From Collinsella aerofaciens (GTDB lineage Bacteria > Actinomycetota > Coriobacteriia > Coriobacteriales > Coriobacteriaceae): a DNA stretch of 56,332 bases. The stretch spans positions 1 through 56,332 of the forward strand of contig NZ_WQPL01000059.1 of the NCBI RefSeq assembly GCF_018785245.1, in the 5' to 3' direction. Each line of letters opens with the position of its first letter. Positions within the stretch are counted from its first letter, which is position 1. Below the pieces are notes generated by a model. It had not been told where the DNA came from. It ran no database searches and saw only the letters and a program-made list of their open reading frames with translations. A program made the translations under genes and the position numbers. Shown in pieces: positions 7,980 through 16,823 of the stretch.

Positions 7980-8264
7980 ATGAGCTGGCGAGGCGATATT
8001 GCGATGGGGAAGTACGGAAAACTGCCGTGTGCCCTTATAGACAACAATATGTTTCCGAGCGTAGAGGTTGATTGCGGGTCGTTTGTCGTCACCTGCCCTT
8101 GCTGCGGCTCGCAAATACCGTGTCTCGACATTCGGTTCATCGATGCGCGCGACAGGTTCAGCGACGAAGTGAGAAAACAGACAGGCGTTCATATGCCGGT
8201 GTATCCGGAGAAATGCCCTGTTTGTGGCCTCGATATCGTGTATGACGCCGGCGACGAGGGATAG
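7980..8264 (+). CDS. Small zinc-ribbon-like hypothetical protein
   Basis: A 94-residue protein starting at ATG 7980 behind GAGGGGAG. Two cysteine pairs, CPCC near residue 39 and CPVC near residue 80, form a likely treble zinc site (zinc ribbon); the middle is charged. It follows the HNH gene by about 120 bp on the same strand, so the two could be co-transcribed. Function unknown. Confidence 0.68.
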   Translation: MSWRGDIAMGKYGKLPCALIDNNMFPSVEVDCGSFVVTCPCCGSQIPCLDIRFIDARDRFSDEVRKQTGVHMPVYPEKCPVCGLDIVYDAGDEG

Positions 8265-8301
8265 GTGATGCGGAGGAGTTGGCTGTGAGTGCCTTTTGCC
8301 T

Positions 8302-8988
8302 CTACAAATAAATCCCCTCACCGAGTTGCTTGTGGAACTCGGCGTGATGGTCGCGTGCCCAGGTAAAGAGCGCCTGGTCAAAGTCGGTACGCGTGGCCGG
8401 GACGCCAAAGACGCCGGCAACTTCGACGCGTATAAACTCCAGTGCCGGCAGCTTGTTGATGGCAGTGAGGGCAAACGGGGACGAGGGCTCCTCGAACAGA
8501 TAGCGGCTGCCTTGCAGCGCGTCGCAACTGGTGCACGTGTTGCCGAGCGACGGGGCTTTGGAGGCTCGCGCGCCTACGGGCTTGTAGCCGCAGCGCTTAT
8601 GAAGGTAGTCGCGGATCTCGCCCGGCACGCAGCCAAGAGCGGGCACGATGGCGAGTGCGTTGGCGTTGGCCGTGTCGATGGCAATGTGCCCGGATTCGTT
8701 GGGCGCGTGCGCGATGGCGACGCTCTCGTCGTTATCGGTTCGATAGGGAATGCCGAAGGCCGCGACCGAGGTCTCTTTGTGACACTTCCAGCACTCGCGC
8801 TTGCCCAGTACTAGATATATATACGGCGCTGAGGGGTCGGATCGGTCAACACCGGGCAGCCACTCGGTAAAGGGCTCGGGGTTGACGCCGCTGGGTACAT
8901 ACCAGACCTTCTTGGTCCGGTCCCATTTGGCGCCCAGCGCCTTGGCTTCTTCTTTGTGCGAAAAGGGGACATCGAGCTCGGTGCGCAT
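8302..8988 (-). CDS. DUF5710-domain protein
   Basis: A 228-residue protein. The N-terminus (residues about 3-42) reads LDVPFSHKEEAKALGAKW followed by WYVPSGV, the DUF5710 signature often found fused to nucleic-acid enzymes. The remainder has CWKCHKE and CTSCD cysteine pairs, suggesting metal binding, plus a region lacking known motifs. Start 8988 is chosen because AAGGAG lies 5 nt upstream on the minus strand. Role unknown; the domain suggests DNA or RNA contact. Confidence 0.78.
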   Translation of the reverse strand: MRTELDVPFSHKEEAKALGAKWDRTKKVWYVPSGVNPEPFTEWLPGVDRSDPSAPYIYLVLGKRECWKCHKETSVAAFGIPYRTDNDESVAIAHAPNESGHIAIDTANANALAIVPALGCVPGEIRDYLHKRCGYKPVGARASKAPSLGNTCTSCDALQGSRYLFEEPSSPFALTAINKLPALEFIRVEVAGVFGVPATRTDFDQALFTWARDHHAEFHKQLGEGIYL

Positions 8989-9168
8989 GGCGGCTCCTTG
9001 GTGCTGCAGGTGCAAGTGGCCCAAGGATACCGCAGGGCGCAGACATCGCGGCGTTTTGCTGAGAAGTTGCGGTGCGGACTGATTGGTTATGCCGATGGAT
9101 AGATCGGCAAGTAGATGGTCGGATTTTGGCTAGTTGGGCGGTTGGAGCTGCCGGCGGATTTGGCGGCA

Positions 9169-9206
9169 TAAAACAAAACAGCCCAGATGACATAGCCTCT
9201 GAGCTG
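9169..9206 (-). terminator. Terminator of tRNA-Val
   Basis: On the minus strand CAGCTCAGA and TCTGGGCTG form a 9-bp stem (9179-9187 / 9198-9206) followed by TTTTGTTTT. It lies just beyond the tRNA 3' end. Confidence 0.75.
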
Positions 9207-9214
9207 CGAACATT

Positions 9215-9289
9215 TGGTGGGCGTTAGAAGATTTGAACTTCTGACCTCTTCCGTGTCAGGGAAGCGCTCTCCCCCTGAGCTAAACGCCC
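9215..9289 (-). tRNA. tRNA-Val(GAC)
   Basis: A 75-nt cloverleaf with acceptor GGGCGTT / AACGCCC, D-arm GCTCAGGGGGAGAGC, anticodon loop CTGACAC (GAC), T-loop TTCAAAT and an encoded CCA end at 9215-9217. Unlike the Phe, Leu and Arg tRNAs in this window it has no duplicated 3' end behind it. Confidence 0.95.
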
Positions 9290-9578
9290 GATCAAGGGTG
9301 CGCAAGCGCGCAAGGGATAATATAACGGAGCCTGAACTCGGTGGCAAGAACATTTTTAAAAATCGCTTACATTGTGGAATTCGGGGGCTTTGCCGTATCC
9401 ATTTCAAAAGAGCCTGCTGCTGCGATTTGGCTGTCGCATAATGCAAGGCCATTGCGGTATCGAGCTATGGAAAGACGCCTGCGGAATTGTCCTACCGATA
9501 AGCGGACAAGCCTCCAGCTGGTGACTTCGCCGTGGTAAGGTAAGCCGAATTGTTTCCAGGCTGTTTCGGGGGAGTGGA
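9290..9578. other. Intergenic stretch before the DMT transporter
   Basis: A 289-bp gap. It begins with an AT-rich run (GGATAATATAAC near 9315) that could hold the divergent tRNA-Val promoter, and ends with a GGGGGAG ribosome site before 9579. No gene, convincing riboswitch or repeat was recognised. Confidence 0.4.
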
Positions 9579-10601
9579 ATGAGCAAAGAGTGTGTCGAGC
9601 AGGTCGAAGGCGCAGGGGCTTCGGTGCCGATGACCGATATATCGAACATTGATGTGCCCGAGGGCACCGACGAGCTCAGCCGCAACACCCGTCGCGCATG
9701 GCGCGACCGCCTGAACAGCGCTTCGACGCGCAAGATGATCACGGGCGTCTTGGCTACGCTGGTGGGCGGTTCGTTTTGGGGCTTCTCGGGCACCAGCGCG
9801 AGTTTTTTGTTCGATACCTACCATGTCGATACGCTGTGGCTTATGAGCGTGCGTCAGATTCTCGCCGGCCTGCTCTTTATGGCTGTGGTTGTCACGCGCG
9901 ACCGCGCACGCCTGGTCAAGCTTTGGACCACACCCGCCGATCGTAAGCAGCTGCTGCTCTTTACCGCCTTTGGCCTGCTGTTCAACCAGTTTTGCTATCT
10001 TTCGGCCGTGCGCCTGACGAACGCCGGAACCGCGACGGTGCTCCAGTGCCTGCAGCTCGTTATCATCATGGGCTACACCTGCGTGATCGATCGCCGCATG
10101 CCGCGTACTCGCGAAGTCATCGGCATTGGCCTGGCTCTGGGTGGAACCTTTTTAATCGCCACCGGCGGCGACCCCACCAGCCTGAATATCTCGCCGCTTG
10201 GCCTGGCAGCAGGTCTTATGTGTGCGGCCAGCGCCGCGTGTATGGCGGTGATTCCCGCCAAGATCCTGCCCGAATACGGCAGCCCCATCGTCACGGGCTC
10301 GGCAATGCTCACGGCGGGCGTGATCTCATGTGTCTTCGTGCAGCCCTGGGCGCATGTGCCGGCACTCGACGCTGCCGGCGTCGAGGCGCTCGCGGTGTTC
10401 GTGGTTATCGGCTCGTTTTTTGCTTACATGCTCTATATGCAGGGCGTTAAGGACATCGGCTCGGTGCGTGCGAGTCTCATCGGAACCGTGGAGCCCGTCT
10501 CGGCGACCATCACCAGCGCCGTTATGCTGGGCACGGTGTTTTTGCCGACCGACCTTATCGGCTTTGCCATGATCATCGTGATGATGTTCCTCACGGTGTA
10601 G
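9579..10601 (+). CDS. EamA/DMT-superfamily transporter
   Basis: A 340-residue membrane protein with a hydrophilic, acidic 50-residue N-terminal extension followed by about ten hydrophobic segments arranged as two EamA repeats. Seen motifs include GGSFWGFSGTSASFLF, RQILAGLL and, in the second repeat, ASLIGTVEPVSATI, the typical conserved motif of this family. Such proteins export or import small metabolites; no substrate can be read from the sequence. GGGGGAG upstream supports ATG 9579. It is monocistronic here. Confidence 0.88.
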   Translation: MSKECVEQVEGAGASVPMTDISNIDVPEGTDELSRNTRRAWRDRLNSASTRKMITGVLATLVGGSFWGFSGTSASFLFDTYHVDTLWLMSVRQILAGLLFMAVVVTRDRARLVKLWTTPADRKQLLLFTAFGLLFNQFCYLSAVRLTNAGTATVLQCLQLVIIMGYTCVIDRRMPRTREVIGIGLALGGTFLIATGGDPTSLNISPLGLAAGLMCAASAACMAVIPAKILPEYGSPIVTGSAMLTAGVISCVFVQPWAHVPALDAAGVEALAVFVVIGSFFAYMLYMQGVKDIGSVRASLIGTVEPVSATITSAVMLGTVFLPTDLIGFAMIIVMMFLTV

Positions 10602-10750
10602 CTGGCGCCGCTGCCAAGACGGAAAAGGTGTTGTGCCGCATTTTCGCCAATTGATGTCCGTGTCTGGAGTTTAGCTGTCGATGCTCAAAATGCCATAAAC
10701 TAATAACGTTATGGACTTTTTCATTGCGACTCAATTGCGAGGATTTCTTT

Positions 10751-13063
10751 ATGGCTGGTAATCACTTTAAGGGCAGCGATAGCGGCCGTCCTGCAGTTCC
10801 GCCGCGTCCGAACGGGGCTGGTAAGGCCGGCACGCCGGGCGGGGCTGGACAGGGCGGTTCCGGTAAGCGCGTGTCCCCGGGCGAGACGGCGATGTTTACC
10901 GCTCTGTACGAGCAGTCTCAAAAGGCAAAAAAGACCGGCCGTGCAAGAGGAAATGTCTTTGCGGACGGTGTAACCTCCACGTCGCAGCCGAGCGGGGCTC
11001 CTTCGGTACCCGCGAACAACGCGGGTGCTGCCAACGCCGCGAATGGCGCCGGCAACGTTAATGCCGGCAAGGCCGCCAACAATACTCCCTCTGCCGGTGG
11101 CGCGGGGCTTACGGGTAACCTTGGCACGATTTACACCGGCGCCTCCGAGACTGGCACGTTCGCCCGCCTGGATGATAGCGGTGCCGAGTTTGCGGGCTCG
11201 GGTTCCAAGGAAGATTATTACGATTTTGGTTTGAACTACGGTAGCGACGCTTCGTCGAGTTCGACCTCTGACGGTCTGGTCCGTCATCGCCATCGCAAGG
11301 GCGAGCGCAAAAAGCGTCACACTGGCGCCATTATTGCCGCTGTAGTCGCGGTGCTTCTCGTTGTGCTTGGCGCAAGCGGCTTTATGCTGCTTAACTCGGC
11401 AAAGACCGTAAAGAGCGAAGCGAAGGAGGCTGTCGAGATCGTCGGTGGCCTTAAGGACAAGGTCACGTCGGGCGATTTTTCGACGCTGCCCGACGATGCG
11501 AAGAAGATCGATGAGCTCTGTAACAGCATGAAGGCGGAGACCTCGAGCCCGCTGTGGGCGGCGGCTTCGTTTATCCCGGTGTATGGCAGCGATATCAATG
11601 CGGCCCGCACCATGATTGACGCCCTGTCCGATGTCTCGAGCAATGCGCTGGTTCCCATGGCCGATAACCTTTCGCAGGCTACGCCCGGCAAGCTGTTCCA
11701 GGACGGCATGATTAACGTGTCCGCGCTGCAGGCGGTCGCCGATTCGCTTTCCAGCAGCTCGAAGGTGTTCAAGAGCGCCAACGAGAAGGTCCAGGGCATT
11801 GGCGATACTCATATTTCCCAGGTGACCGAGCTGGTCGATAAGGCCAAGGACGGCTTTGCCACCCTCAACGGCGCGGTTGACGCGGCGGAGAAGGTCGCCC
11901 CCGTCCTTCCCCAGATGCTCGGCGCCAACGGCCAGACGCGCAACTACCTTATGTACGCCATGAACAACGTCGAGATTCGTGCTTGCGGCGGCTTTGGCGG
12001 TTCGCAGGGCCTGATTTCGGTCACTGACGGCCAGATGTCGATTGGCGAGTTTGTTCCCCGCATTGGACTCAGCGAGGATGAGGCAGTCGAGAGCGTCGAC
12101 GAAGAGGATGAGGCGCTGTTCGGCAACCACAGTAACCTGTACAACTCGGGCAATACCTATTCGCCTGATTGGCCCCGCAACTCGCAGCGTGTCGCCGCGC
12201 TGTGGAAGTCCCAGTATGGACAGGACGTTGATGGCGTCATCGGTATCGACCCGGTGTTCCTGCAGTATCTGCTGGGCCTGGTCGGTAACGTGTCACTGCC
12301 CGACGGAACGGTTGTCGACGGCACTAACGCCGCAAAGGTCCTCATGCACGATGTGTACTGGAACTATCCGGTCGAGGAGTCGGACGGAATCTTTGCATCC
12401 GTCGCCAGCGCAGCCTTCGACAAGATTCTTGGCGGTATCGGCGATGTCGATGTTACGAAGCTTGTCAGCGCCGTTGAGCGCGGTGCCGAAGAGGGCCGCC
12501 TGATCGCGTGGATGAGAAACGATGATGAGCAGAATGCCATCAAAGAGACAGGCATTGACGCTTCGCTGCCCGATCCGGATGATCCGAGTGCCGATCCTGT
12601 TGCCGGCGTTTACTTTAACAACCTGAGCTTCTCCAAGCTCGACTGGTATCTGAACGCCGACACTCAGATTGGTCAGGGCATCAAGAACGGTGACGGCACG
12701 TGCTCCTATCGCATCACCGTTACCCTGACGAACATCATGACGCAGGAGGAGGCTGGCAAGCTGCCCGACTACGTTGCGGCGAGCGCACCCGATGCCGCGC
12801 GTGACGACGAGCGTCTGAATGTCTCGTTGTTTGCCCCGACGGGCGGCAACATTACTGATCTGACCGTCGAGGGCACCCAGTTTGGTCTTGGCGCCGCTAC
12901 GTGGCATGGAATCCCCTTCTATTCGGGTACCGTTGACCTGCATGCTGGCGAGACGACGACGATCACGTATACGCTGACCACGTCGGCCGAGGCGGGGGAC
13001 AAGCCGCTTACGCTGCGTCAGACTCCTACATGCCAGGCGGCTCGCGACAGCGCGTCGGCGTAG
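10751..13063 (+). CDS. DUF4012-domain single-pass membrane protein
   Basis: A 770-residue protein. Residues 1-120 are low-complexity (Ala, Gly, Asn, Pro-rich), residues about 185-200 are a basic stretch (RHRHRKGERKKRH), then one membrane helix (IIAAVVAVLLVVLGASGFMLL), then a large presumably extracellular region with the DUF4012 core: LMYAMNNVEIRACGGFGGSQG and GVIGIDPVFLQYLLG. DUF4012 proteins occur widely in Actinobacteria and are associated with the cell envelope or exopolysaccharide loci; the biochemical role is unknown. ATG 10751 is selected by the GAGGA upstream. It is followed by its own terminator and then glmM, another envelope-precursor gene. Confidence 0.85.
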   Translation: MAGNHFKGSDSGRPAVPPRPNGAGKAGTPGGAGQGGSGKRVSPGETAMFTALYEQSQKAKKTGRARGNVFADGVTSTSQPSGAPSVPANNAGAANAANGAGNVNAGKAANNTPSAGGAGLTGNLGTIYTGASETGTFARLDDSGAEFAGSGSKEDYYDFGLNYGSDASSSSTSDGLVRHRHRKGERKKRHTGAIIAAVVAVLLVVLGASGFMLLNSAKTVKSEAKEAVEIVGGLKDKVTSGDFSTLPDDAKKIDELCNSMKAETSSPLWAAASFIPVYGSDINAARTMIDALSDVSSNALVPMADNLSQATPGKLFQDGMINVSALQAVADSLSSSSKVFKSANEKVQGIGDTHISQVTELVDKAKDGFATLNGAVDAAEKVAPVLPQMLGANGQTRNYLMYAMNNVEIRACGGFGGSQGLISVTDGQMSIGEFVPRIGLSEDEAVESVDEEDEALFGNHSNLYNSGNTYSPDWPRNSQRVAALWKSQYGQDVDGVIGIDPVFLQYLLGLVGNVSLPDGTVVDGTNAAKVLMHDVYWNYPVEESDGIFASVASAAFDKILGGIGDVDVTKLVSAVERGAEEGRLIAWMRNDDEQNAIKETGIDASLPDPDDPSADPVAGVYFNNLSFSKLDWYLNADTQIGQGIKNGDGTCSYRITVTLTNIMTQEEAGKLPDYVAASAPDAARDDERLNVSLFAPTGGNITDLTVEGTQFGLGAATWHGIPFYSGTVDLHAGETTTITYTLTTSAEAGDKPLTLRQTPTCQAARDSASA

Positions 13064-13100
13064 GGTTTTTCTGGTAGCGCAGATAATCGAGTACCATTTT

Positions 13101-13134
13101 GGGGCGGACAGGCAATCTGTTCGCCCCTATTTTG
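13101..13134 (+). terminator. Terminator between the DUF4012 gene and glmM
   Basis: GGGGCGGACAG (13101-13111) pairs with CTGTTCGCCCC (13117-13127) over a 5-nt loop, then TATTTTG. It lies directly before the glmM ribosome site (AAGGAG). Confidence 0.8.
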
Positions 13135-13146
13135 TAAGGAGAGCGC

Positions 13147-14478
13147 ATGAAGTACTTTGGCACCGACGGCTTTCGCGGTGAGGCCAACGTTGGGCTGACG
13201 GTAGAGCATGCTTATAAGATTGGCCGTTTTGTGGGCTGGTATTACGGTGTCAACCGCAGTGCTAAGGCGCGCGTCATCGTGGGCAAGGACACGCGTCGCT
13301 CGAGCTATATGTTCGAGGCGGCGCTGGTGAGCGGCCTGGTCGCGAGCGGTGCGGACGCCTATATACTGCACGTGATCCCGACGCCGGGCGTGGCACATCA
13401 GACCGTGGAGGGCTGCTTCGATTGCGGCATCATGATCAGTGCGAGCCACAACCCGTTTTGCGATAACGGCATTAAGCTCGTCAACAGCGACGGCTTTAAG
13501 ATGGACGAGGACGTGCTGGAGCTCATCGAGGACTACATCGATGGCAAGAGCGAGGTACCGCTGGCAACGGGCAACCATATCGGCGCCACGGTCGATTACA
13601 TGCAGGGCCGCAACCGCTATATTGCCTCGCTCATCGCCAGCGCGAACTTTTCGCTGCAGGGCGTCAAGATCGGTATCGACTGCGCCAACGGCTCGGCATC
13701 CTCGGTGGCCAAGCCGGTGTTCGACGCACTGGGCGCCGACGTGCGCGTGATCAACGCCGCGCCCGATGGCTTTAACATCAACGTCGACTGCGGCTCCACG
13801 CATATGGAGCGCCTGCAGCGCCATGTGGTGGAGCAGGGCCTGGACGTGGGCTTTGCCTATGACGGCGATGCCGATCGCTGCCTGGCCGTGGACGAGCGCG
13901 GTCGCGTGGTAGACGGCGATCAGATCCTGTACGTGTGCGGCGTGTATCTGAACAAGCACGGGCGACTCTCGGGCGGTACCGTGGTGCCGACGATTGCCAG
14001 CAACTTTGGCCTGGTCAAGTCGTTGGAGCTTGCCGGTCTGAGCGCCGTGACCAGCGGTGTGGGCGACCGTCACGTGTATGCCAAGATGCGCGAGGGCGGC
14101 TACAGCCTGGGTGGCGAGCAGACGGGCCATACGATCTTTGGCGATATCGAGCGCACGGGCGACGGCATTATGACCTCGCTGCGCGTGATGGAAGTGATTC
14201 GTGCCGAGCGTGAGACGCTCTCGCAGCTCACGGCTCCGTGCAAGCTGCTGCCGCAGGCGCAGGTGGCCGTGCACGTGGCGGACAAGGACGCCGCGCTCGA
14301 GAACATGGGCGTGCAGAACGCCATCGCCGAGGCCGAGGCGTCGCTGGCGGGCGAGGGCCGCGTGCTCGTACGCAAGAGCGGAACCGAGTCGGTTATCCGC
14401 GTGCTGGCCGAGGCGCCCGACCAAGCATCCGCCGATGCCGCCATGAAGCGCATCGCCAACGCGCTCGAGGCTTTATAG
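13147..14478 (+). CDS. glmM: Phosphoglucosamine mutase
   Basis: A 443-residue enzyme converting glucosamine-6-phosphate to glucosamine-1-phosphate for UDP-GlcNAc and peptidoglycan synthesis. It has the N-terminal YFGTDGFRG motif, the active-site phosphoserine loop ASHNP (Ser100), the metal loop DGDADRC near residue 240, the sugar loop GGEQTGH near residue 322 and the C-terminal phosphate loop RKSGTES. Length matches the family. AAGGAG precedes ATG 13147. A 13-bp hairpin begins in its stop codon. Confidence 0.96.
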   Translation: MKYFGTDGFRGEANVGLTVEHAYKIGRFVGWYYGVNRSAKARVIVGKDTRRSSYMFEAALVSGLVASGADAYILHVIPTPGVAHQTVEGCFDCGIMISASHNPFCDNGIKLVNSDGFKMDEDVLELIEDYIDGKSEVPLATGNHIGATVDYMQGRNRYIASLIASANFSLQGVKIGIDCANGSASSVAKPVFDALGADVRVINAAPDGFNINVDCGSTHMERLQRHVVEQGLDVGFAYDGDADRCLAVDERGRVVDGDQILYVCGVYLNKHGRLSGGTVVPTIASNFGLVKSLELAGLSAVTSGVGDRHVYAKMREGGYSLGGEQTGHTIFGDIERTGDGIMTSLRVMEVIRAERETLSQLTAPCKLLPQAQVAVHVADKDAALENMGVQNAIAEAEASLAGEGRVLVRKSGTESVIRVLAEAPDQASADAAMKRIANALEAL

Positions 14479-14506
14479 TTACGCGGTTTTACCAAACCGC
14501 GTAACT
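14477..14506. repeat. Perfect 13-bp hairpin overlapping the glmM stop
   Basis: AGTTACGCGGTTT (14477-14489) and AAACCGCGTAACT (14494-14506) are perfect complements around a 4-nt loop. There is no T run, so it could act as a 3' stabiliser or pausing hairpin. Confidence 0.7.
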
Positions 14507-14518
14507 GCTCGACGCTGC

Positions 14519-14617
14519 AAACGGCCCCAAGCGGCAATCTGACGTTCAATTTCAAGGGTGCGACCAGAAGGTCAGCGCCCTTTCATTTCACGTCACCTTG
14601 CTCGCTTGGGGCCGTTT
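14519..14617. repeat. Long inverted repeat with nested hairpin downstream of glmM
   Basis: AAACGGCCCCAAGCG (14519-14533) is perfectly complementary to 14603-14617, with 69 nt between. Inside lies a second stem (AAGGGTGCGACC / GGTCAGCGCCCTT around 14554-14582). Transcribed towards higher coordinates, the outer arm ends in TTTTCG. It may be a folded intergenic repeat or a large terminator-like structure; no gene is present in 14479-14744. Confidence 0.6.
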
Positions 14618-14680
14618 TCGCTGACATTGCCAAGTCATTAGCGTCAACGAACTAGTCATTGGGTACCTAGTTATTGGGCG

Positions 14681-14724
14681 AAAAAAGGGGACGCTGCGGA
14701 TTGGTTCCGCGGCGTCCCCTTTGC
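14681..14724 (-). terminator. Strong terminator of the M32 peptidase gene
   Basis: A 17-bp stem (14684-14700 / 14706-14723, one G-T pair) with a 5-nt loop. On the minus strand it is followed by six T residues. The AAAAGGGGAC / GTCCCCTTT arms resemble another inverted repeat in this window at 50019-50161. Confidence 0.85.
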
Positions 14725-14744
14725 GTTGGCGTGTCGGTTATGCC

Positions 14745-16319
14745 TTACAGCTCGTAGAGCGTGGTGAACTTGTCCTGCAGGTAGCTGCAGTAGTAGCGGG
14801 CATCGAACGCCATGCCGCACGCGCCCTTGATGAGCTCCGGCGCGTCCTTGGCGCGGCCCCACTGCCAAATGTGCTCGCCCAGCCAGGCGCGGACGGGTGT
14901 CAGGTCGCCGCTCGCGCAGGCGCCGGTAAGGTCGACGCCGTCGCGGCACATGGCCGGCACAAACATGGCGTCGTAGGCGCTGCCCAGCGCATACGTGGGG
15001 AAGTAGCCAAACGAGCCGCCACTCCAGTGCGTATCCTGTAGGCAGCCGTGCGTGTCGTCGGGAACGGGAATGCCCAGGTACTCATCCATGAAGCGGTTCC
15101 AAAGCGCGGGGATGTCCTTGGCCGTGGCCTCGCCGGCAAACAGCATGCGCTCGATCTCGTAGCGCACCATAACGTGCAGCGGATAGGTGAGCTCGTCGGC
15201 CTCGGTGCGGATCAGCGAAGGCTGCGCGATGTTCACGGCGTGGTAGAGCGTGTCCTCGTCGACGTCGCCGTAGACCTCGGGTGCGTGGCGGCGCAGCACC
15301 TCGAGCAGCGGTCCCATAAAGGCACGGCTGCGGCCCACGGTGTTCTCGAAAAAGCGGCTCTGGCTCTCGTGGATGCCCATGGAGGTGCCGCCCTCCAGGC
15401 AGGTGCGCGCATAGGCGGGGTTCACGCCCAGCTCGTACATGGCGTGTCCCGCCTCGTGGATGATGCTGTAGACGTTGGAGATGCAATCGTCCTCGTAGAT
15501 GTGTGTCGCGATGCGCGCGTCACCCACGGCAAAGCCCTCGCTAAACGGGTGCTCGGTAAAGGCAAGCGTGGTGTCGTCCAGGTCCAGGCCGACGAGCTTC
15601 ATAAGGTCAAAGCTCATGGCGCGCTGGGCGGCCTCGGGCACGCGGGCGTGCAAAAAGTCGGCATCGGGCTGCTGGCCGCGCTCGCCGATGGCGTGCACGA
15701 GCGGCACGACCGTGGCCTTAACCTCGTCGCAAAACGCATCGAAGCTCTCGGTGGAAAGGCCGCGCTCGTACTGGTCGAGCCACACGTCGTATGGGTCGCG
15801 CTTGGGGTCCATGAGCTCGGCCTGATGCTTAAGTTGGGCGACGATCCTATCCACATAGGGCTCAAAGCTCGCCCAGTCGTTGGCCGCTTTGGCCTTGTGC
15901 CACACGGCGTCGGCCTCGCAGGTGAGCCTGGTCCAGGCCTCGGCCTCCTCGGTGGGGATGACGCTTGCCTCGCGCTGGTCGCGGCCGAGCACGCGAATCT
16001 CGTCAAGCAGCTGCGGGTCGTCGATCTTTCCGCCGGTGACGGTCTCGCGTGCCAGCGAACGTACAAGTTCGACAGACTTTTCGCTGGTCAGGAGCTTATG
16101 GTGCTCGCCGGCAAGGGTGCCCATGGCGTCGGCACGGGCGGCGGCACCGTTGGCGGGAGCAATGGTCGCGCCGTCAAACTCGGCAATCTTGAGCAGGTAC
16201 TCGCGGGTCCACAGTTTGCCTTCGAGCTTGCGGAATTTTTTGACGGCCTTATCGACCTTCATGCCTTTGGGCGTCTTGCCCGCTGCGGGCTTGGCCTTCT
16301 TATCGTGCTTCTTTTCCAT
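14745..16319 (-). CDS. Carboxypeptidase Taq (M32) family metallocarboxypeptidase
   Basis: A 524-residue cytoplasmic zinc peptidase that removes C-terminal residues from peptides. It shows the M32 motifs HEAGHAMYELG (HEXXH near residue 288), GIHESQSRFFEN about 35 residues later (third ligand region), and the C-terminal DTHWSGGSFGYFPTYALG. The N-terminus is a Lys-rich 25-residue extension. ATG at 16319 is supported by AAGGAT 5 nt upstream on the minus strand, ahead of any longer reading. It stands alone, divergent from the pheS T-box. Confidence 0.93.
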   Translation of the reverse strand: MEKKHDKKAKPAAGKTPKGMKVDKAVKKFRKLEGKLWTREYLLKIAEFDGATIAPANGAAARADAMGTLAGEHHKLLTSEKSVELVRSLARETVTGGKIDDPQLLDEIRVLGRDQREASVIPTEEAEAWTRLTCEADAVWHKAKAANDWASFEPYVDRIVAQLKHQAELMDPKRDPYDVWLDQYERGLSTESFDAFCDEVKATVVPLVHAIGERGQQPDADFLHARVPEAAQRAMSFDLMKLVGLDLDDTTLAFTEHPFSEGFAVGDARIATHIYEDDCISNVYSIIHEAGHAMYELGVNPAYARTCLEGGTSMGIHESQSRFFENTVGRSRAFMGPLLEVLRRHAPEVYGDVDEDTLYHAVNIAQPSLIRTEADELTYPLHVMVRYEIERMLFAGEATAKDIPALWNRFMDEYLGIPVPDDTHGCLQDTHWSGGSFGYFPTYALGSAYDAMFVPAMCRDGVDLTGACASGDLTPVRAWLGEHIWQWGRAKDAPELIKGACGMAFDARYYCSYLQDKFTTLYEL

Positions 16320-16449
16320 ACCATATCCTTGATCTCGCGAGCCGAACGCCACGGCTGGGCGCACGGCCAGTTTGCACAGCTACCTGCCTTGTACCCAGCA
16401 CGAACAAAACGGAACGCGGCGATACGCCCACACAATGTGTTATCCTATA

Positions 16450-16740
16450 GCCCAATGCGTTGACGGAGAGGGTTTGCCCGCCGCGTCGCCGGCAAGAGAG
16501 GGAAGGTCATGGGCTGCAAGCCTTCCTGCGGTGGCAAGGGCCAAGCGTTCACTCCCGAGCAGCGACCTCAACGGGCGCGCGGCCGGTGGCGGCGATGTCC
16601 CCAGTAGGGAAGCCGTGAGCCTCGCGACAAGGGGCAAAGAGTGGGCACGGCGGGCCAGACATCCGCCGGGTCAAACAAGGTGGTACCGCGGAATTCAACC
16701 GTCCTTGGGCAATGCAAATGCCCGAGGACGGTTTTTTGTT
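16450..16740 (+). promoter_or_regulatory. T-box leader controlling pheST (phenylalanine)
   Basis: The leader contains an AGAGAGGGAAGG-type stem I start near 16493, a candidate TTC specifier triplet at 16523-16525, the highly conserved T-box sequence AAGGTGGTACCGCGG at about 16677-16691, and a terminator (CCGTCCT...AGGACGG followed by TTTTTT, 16697-16737). Known T-boxes bind uncharged tRNA through the specifier and T-box bulge, which prevents termination. Location before pheS fits tRNA-Phe sensing. The T-box motif and terminator are clear; the specifier assignment is inferred. Confidence 0.85.
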
Positions 16741-16823
16741 ACCGAACCGGGCCGCGTTTTCGCAACGTCAGACGGCGGCAGCCGCCTCGGCAAGCGGGGA
16801 GCGCGAGAGACGAAAGGGAAGAC

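Noticed and set aside
16641-16823. N-terminal extension of pheS into the leader
   Set aside because: It would translate the T-box antiterminator and terminator; ATG 16824 has a ribosome site and the standard PheS N-terminus.
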